This document shows positions 5,970-8,281 of a stretch of DNA of 8,281 nt, piece by piece. The stretch comes from Bacteroidales bacterium. GTDB lineage: Bacteria; Bacteroidota; Bacteroidia; Bacteroidales; ML635J-15. Every line of letters begins with the position of its first letter. Position 1 is the stretch's first letter. Both the position numbers and the translations under genes were made by a program. The notes under the pieces were generated by a model that saw only the letters and a list, made by a program, of their open reading frames with translations, ran no database searches and had not been told where the DNA came from. The DNA lies in contig JAQVEY010000089.1 in the NCBI GenBank assembly GCA_028697515.1, positions 1-8,281 of the forward strand, in the 5' to 3' direction.

Positions 5970-6482
5970 TTATAGTTCAGTACCTTCTTTCTGAACTTTT
6001 TTCAAATCTTCATTTAATTCATCAAGCTGTTTTTGTAATTCTTTTTCAAGTTCTTCATCATTCCATTCCAGACCTTCATATTCGTCATAAAAAATTACTA
6101 TTAATTTTTCTGTTATTTCTGCAACTCTTTTATCGGTTTTTTCTGCCCATTTATCAAACTTTTCAGGACATTCCGACGAAAACTTATCGGCTTGTTTATC
6201 AAATTCCAGCATTAGTTTCTCAAATTCCTCAACATCTGCTTTTGCTTTTTCATCTCCATCATAAGCTTCGTTTACTCTTTTAATGTAAACATCAATTATT
6301 TCATCACCTGCGGCAAGAAATTCATCACAATCTTTAAAATCTTTTTTGCTATATTTTTCATTCAGTTCTTCAAGAGTTTCAGCAGGTTTTGTTTTAACTT
6401 TTTGCTCGTTTTTTTTGTTATTACATGAAAATACTGCAAATACAATAATTCCGATTGCTAAAATGTTTATTATTTTTTTCAT
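5970..6482 (-). CDS. Small acidic lipoprotein, unknown function
   Basis: The 170-residue product has a clear lipoprotein signal (MKKIINILAIGIIVFAVFSC) with C20 as the lipidated residue, followed by a polar NNKKNEQ linker. The mature part is very rich in E, K and D and predicted helical, with heptad-like spacing over about 80-170 (for example EELEKELQKQLDELNEDLKK at 142-161), so it may form a coiled coil. Two further cysteines, C52 (FKDCDEFL) and C104 (SSECPEKF), could form a disulfide. I do not recognise a named family with certainty; DCDEFL followed by DVYI resembles uncharacterised Bacteroidota lipoproteins. It sits between the universal stress protein gene (42 bases upstream) and the glycosyltransferase gene (14 bases downstream). 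Location is probably the periplasmic side of a membrane. A long plus-strand frame over its start-distal half is an artefact of its E/K-rich codons. Confidence 0.85.
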   Translation of the reverse strand: MKKIINILAIGIIVFAVFSCNNKKNEQKVKTKPAETLEELNEKYSKKDFKDCDEFLAAGDEIIDVYIKRVNEAYDGDEKAKADVEEFEKLMLEFDKQADKFSSECPEKFDKWAEKTDKRVAEITEKLIVIFYDEYEGLEWNDEELEKELQKQLDELNEDLKKVQKEGTEL

Positions 6483-6524
6483 AACAGATAGTTTATGGCA
6501 CTCTTTGTTTTACTAATATGTTTT

Positions 6525-7382
6525 TTATCCTCCAGTAGTTCTATATCCGTGTGTGAAAAAGAGTCCTTTTGGTGTAACACTCAATACAGGGATAGGCGAA
6601 GTGTTGAGCATCTGATAAGCAAATGAACCAATTAAGAAATTTGTTATTGTTGTTGTTTGTTCTGTCATAATTGCAATAAGATCTGCATCAATAGTTTGTG
6701 CATACTCTATTGTGGAGTCAGTAATATTGTCTCCGACTAGTAGTGTAGATTGATACTTAATACCTTGTTCTTCGAAAAACTTCTTTACTTGAGTTGCATA
6801 CATTTTTAGCTTATTATGCACTCCATCGTTGGTAGAACCTGTTACCTTAATAATATGCACTTCAGAATCGAAAGCCTTCGCAATTCTTGCAACTAATGGA
6901 ACTTTTTCTCTGGTTTCTTTGGATATATCTAAAGGTAGTACTATTTTTTTGACTTCACCTAAGTATTTATCCGAAGTTACTGTAATTACAGGTCTTTCAG
7001 TTTCCTGAACTATTCTATAAGCATTGCTACCAATAATATAATCTGACAATCCTGATTCTCCGTTTGTAGAACAAATAATCATTGAATCATCAAAAGCTTC
7101 AGCTTGGTGAGCAACTTCTTCATGCACTTTTCCAGATTTAATTATATAAGAAAAATCACAGCCTGCATGCAATTTCTTTTTGTACTTACGGATAATTGTT
7201 TCAAATTCATCCATAACCGAATCATATTGATTCTTTAATTCAATACTAAACTTTCCTGCTTTTTTACTTTGAACATAAACCAGCTGTAAATCTGAATTAA
7301 ATTTGTTGGCATACAAAATTGCAAGCTCAAGACCTTTTAAAGATTCTTTTGAGAGATCTAAAGGAACTATTATTCTTTTCAT
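6525..7382 (-). CDS. Universal stress protein with two UspA domains
   Basis: The 285-residue cytoplasmic protein has two tandem UspA folds, at about 1-137 and 145-270. Domain 1 opens with MKRIIVPLDLS (acidic D9) and keeps a nucleotide-binding loop NGESGLSDYIIGSNAYRIV (107-125; G108, G111, G118, S119), with six residues between the second glycine and GS where the ATP-binding standard is nine. Domain 2 opens with KKIVLPLDIS (D152) but its loop reads EQTTTITNFLIGSFAYQML (241-259), where only G252-S253 remain, so it probably binds nucleotide weakly or not at all. Tandem Usp proteins of this kind are common in Bacteroidota and are induced by starvation or stress. It is the first gene of the minus block, and its promoter region is shared with anmK. 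The start at 7382 is the natural family N-terminus. Confidence 0.92.
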   Translation of the reverse strand: MKRIIVPLDLSKESLKGLELAILYANKFNSDLQLVYVQSKKAGKFSIELKNQYDSVMDEFETIIRKYKKKLHAGCDFSYIIKSGKVHEEVAHQAEAFDDSMIICSTNGESGLSDYIIGSNAYRIVQETERPVITVTSDKYLGEVKKIVLPLDISKETREKVPLVARIAKAFDSEVHIIKVTGSTNDGVHNKLKMYATQVKKFFEEQGIKYQSTLLVGDNITDSTIEYAQTIDADLIAIMTEQTTTITNFLIGSFAYQMLNTSPIPVLSVTPKGLFFTHGYRTTGG

Positions 7383-7400
7383 ATTAAAAATATTTATCGG

Positions 7401-7408
7401 CTAAATTA
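7401..7408 (-). promoter_or_regulatory. Possible -7 box (TAATTTAG) for the minus operon
   Basis: Read on the minus strand, TAATTTAG matches TAnnTTTG at all but one fixed base and ends 19 bases before the ATG at 7382, the same distance as the better boxes in this window. No -33 element is apparent. Confidence 0.35.
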
Positions 7409-7429
7409 CTGAATAAGTTTAAAAAATCC

Positions 7430-7437
7430 TAATTTTG
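7430..7437 (+). promoter_or_regulatory. Bacteroidota -7 box (TAATTTTG) for anmK
   Basis: TAATTTTG is a full match to TAnnTTTG and ends 22 bases before the anmK ATG at 7459. It lies in the 76-base divergent spacer shared with the stress-protein gene, 22 bases from the weaker minus-strand box. No clear -33 element is seen. Confidence 0.5.
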
Positions 7438-7458
7438 AGAAATAATTTGTATCAAATT

Positions 7459-8281
7459 ATGCAAATTTATAATATAATTGGGTTGATGTCAGGAACATCA
7501 GTTGATGGTTTGGACATAGCTTTATGCAGTTTTTCCAAGTCAGGTGTTGTTTGGAAATGTGATATTATAAAATGTCAATCTATAGAATATTCCGAAGAAA
7601 TGCGTCATAATTTACTCAATGCTTTTCTTATGTCAGGAGTAAAATTAAAAAAGCTGGAACTTGAGTTTTCGGAATTCTGTGCAGAAAAAATCAATGTTTT
7701 TAAATCTGGTTATAATTCAAAAATAGATTTAATAGCTTCGCACGGACATACGGTATTTCATCAACCTGAAAACAAAATAACTATGCAAATTGGAAGTGGT
7801 GAGATAATTGCAAAATTATGTGGGGTAACCGTAGTAAGCGATTTTAGATCAGGTGATGTTGCTCTTGGTGGACAAGGAGCTCCACTTGTTCCGGTTGGGG
7901 ATGAATTGTTGTTTGGGCAGTACGAGTCTTGTTTAAATTTAGGCGGTTTTTCAAATATCTCCTTTAGTAATAATTTCGGAAAACGTATGGCTTTTGATAT
8001 TTCGCCAGTAAATATTGTTTTAAACGAATTGGCTAGCAAACTAGGATTATTGTATGATAATAAAGGAACTATGGCTGCATCAGGGAAGCTTATCCTGGAA
8101 TTGTTCGATAAACTTGAAAAAATAGAATATTACAAATCAGTACCTCCAAAATCTCTTTCACGCGAATGGTTGGAGGCTAATATTGACCCATTGTTAGATG
8201 ATTTTTCGAACAGACCAATTGAGGATTTGTTAGCAACATTCACTTTGCATACAGCAACTAGAATAGCAGAAGTTTTAAAGG
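7459..8281 (+). CDS. anmK: 1,6-anhydro-N-acetylmuramic acid kinase, N-terminal part; cut by right edge
   Basis: AnmK uses ATP to open and phosphorylate 1,6-anhydro-MurNAc to MurNAc 6-phosphate, a step of peptidoglycan recycling in the cytoplasm. The frame is open for 274 codons from ATG at 7459 to the right edge; family members have about 350-390 residues, so roughly the last quarter is missing. Family motifs are the N-terminal phosphate loop GLMSGTSVDGLDIALC (8-23), IASHGHTVFHQP (93-104), IGSGEIIAKLCG (112-123), VVSDFRSGDVALGGQGAPLVP (126-146), LNLGGFSNIS (162-171) and FDISPVNIVLNELA (181-194). The last is the Bacteroidota form of FDTGPGN and includes the catalytic-region aspartate. The start is supported by the family N-terminus and by a promoter box 22 bases upstream. 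Its partner murQ, which would give GlcNAc 6-phosphate, is not in the window. Confidence 0.95.
   Translation, partial: MQIYNIIGLMSGTSVDGLDIALCSFSKSGVVWKCDIIKCQSIEYSEEMRHNLLNAFLMSGVKLKKLELEFSEFCAEKINVFKSGYNSKIDLIASHGHTVFHQPENKITMQIGSGEIIAKLCGVTVVSDFRSGDVALGGQGAPLVPVGDELLFGQYESCLNLGGFSNISFSNNFGKRMAFDISPVNIVLNELASKLGLLYDNKGTMAASGKLILELFDKLEKIEYYKSVPPKSLSREWLEANIDPLLDDFSNRPIEDLLATFTLHTATRIAEVLK

Larger units (their letters stand above)
3231..7382 (-). other. Probable five-gene operon (usp, lipoprotein, GT2, M48 protease, DHOD-like)
   Basis: Five minus-strand genes follow each other with gaps of 42, 14, -4 and 20 bases. I see no terminator hairpin or full-match promoter box between them, and the block ends in the strong terminator at 3199-3232. 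Co-transcription is inferred from spacing and strand only. The 42-base gap after the stress-protein gene is the likeliest place for an internal start, though it shows no full TAnnTTTG match. Confidence 0.6.

Noticed and set aside
5966..6283. A 105-codon plus-strand frame rich in Leu, Phe and His
   Set aside because: It mirrors the E/K/D-rich lipoprotein codons on the other strand. The minus frame has a proper lipobox and operon spacing.
7761..8039. A 92-codon minus-strand frame opposite anmK
   Set aside because: The plus frame has continuous AnmK motifs over the same bases, so this is a shadow.

Overview
The window looks like chromosomal DNA from an AT-rich member of the Bacteroidota, probably an environmental Bacteroidales or Flavobacteriia relative. 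Four signs point there. The leftmost gene has a PCMD-like domain, a cadherin-like sandwich and 'CDSLV' repeats, an architecture typical of secreted Bacteroidota proteins. The AMP nucleosidase and the dihydroorotate-dehydrogenase-like protein resemble Bacteroidota versions. Matches to the Bacteroidota -7 promoter element TAnnTTTG sit 17-24 bases before several start codons. Shine-Dalgarno sequences are mostly absent. I see no RNA gene, insertion sequence, phage gene or CRISPR array.

Layout. Positions 1-1576 (minus) hold the N-terminal 525 residues of a large secreted repeat protein that runs off the left edge. Positions 1577-1846 are an AT-rich intergenic region between divergent genes, with a perfect 19-base palindrome. 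Positions 1862-3145 (plus) hold an Hsp20 small heat-shock protein, its terminator, and an AMP nucleosidase with its own promoter box. A bidirectional terminator at 3199-3232, next to a second hairpin, separates these from a minus-strand block. In transcription order from 7382 to 3231 that block encodes a two-domain universal stress protein, a small acidic lipoprotein, a family-2 glycosyltransferase, a membrane-anchored M48 metalloprotease and a dihydroorotate-dehydrogenase-like flavoprotein. The gaps are 42, 14, -4 and 20 bases, so one operon is likely. A short divergent promoter region (7383-7458) leads to a plus-strand anmK (1,6-anhydro-N-acetylmuramic acid kinase) cut by the right edge.

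How the genes relate. Three products bear on stress or protein quality (Hsp20, universal stress protein, M48 protease). Three bear on the envelope or cell wall (GT2, lipoproteins, AnmK recycling). AMP nucleosidase belongs to purine salvage. The five-gene minus block could be an envelope-stress unit, but that is inference from gene order only. I do not see a clear defence or mobile system. The points most worth following are the composition of that operon, the altered active-site loop of the DHOD-like protein, the compound terminator at 3148-3232 and the Hsp20 start.
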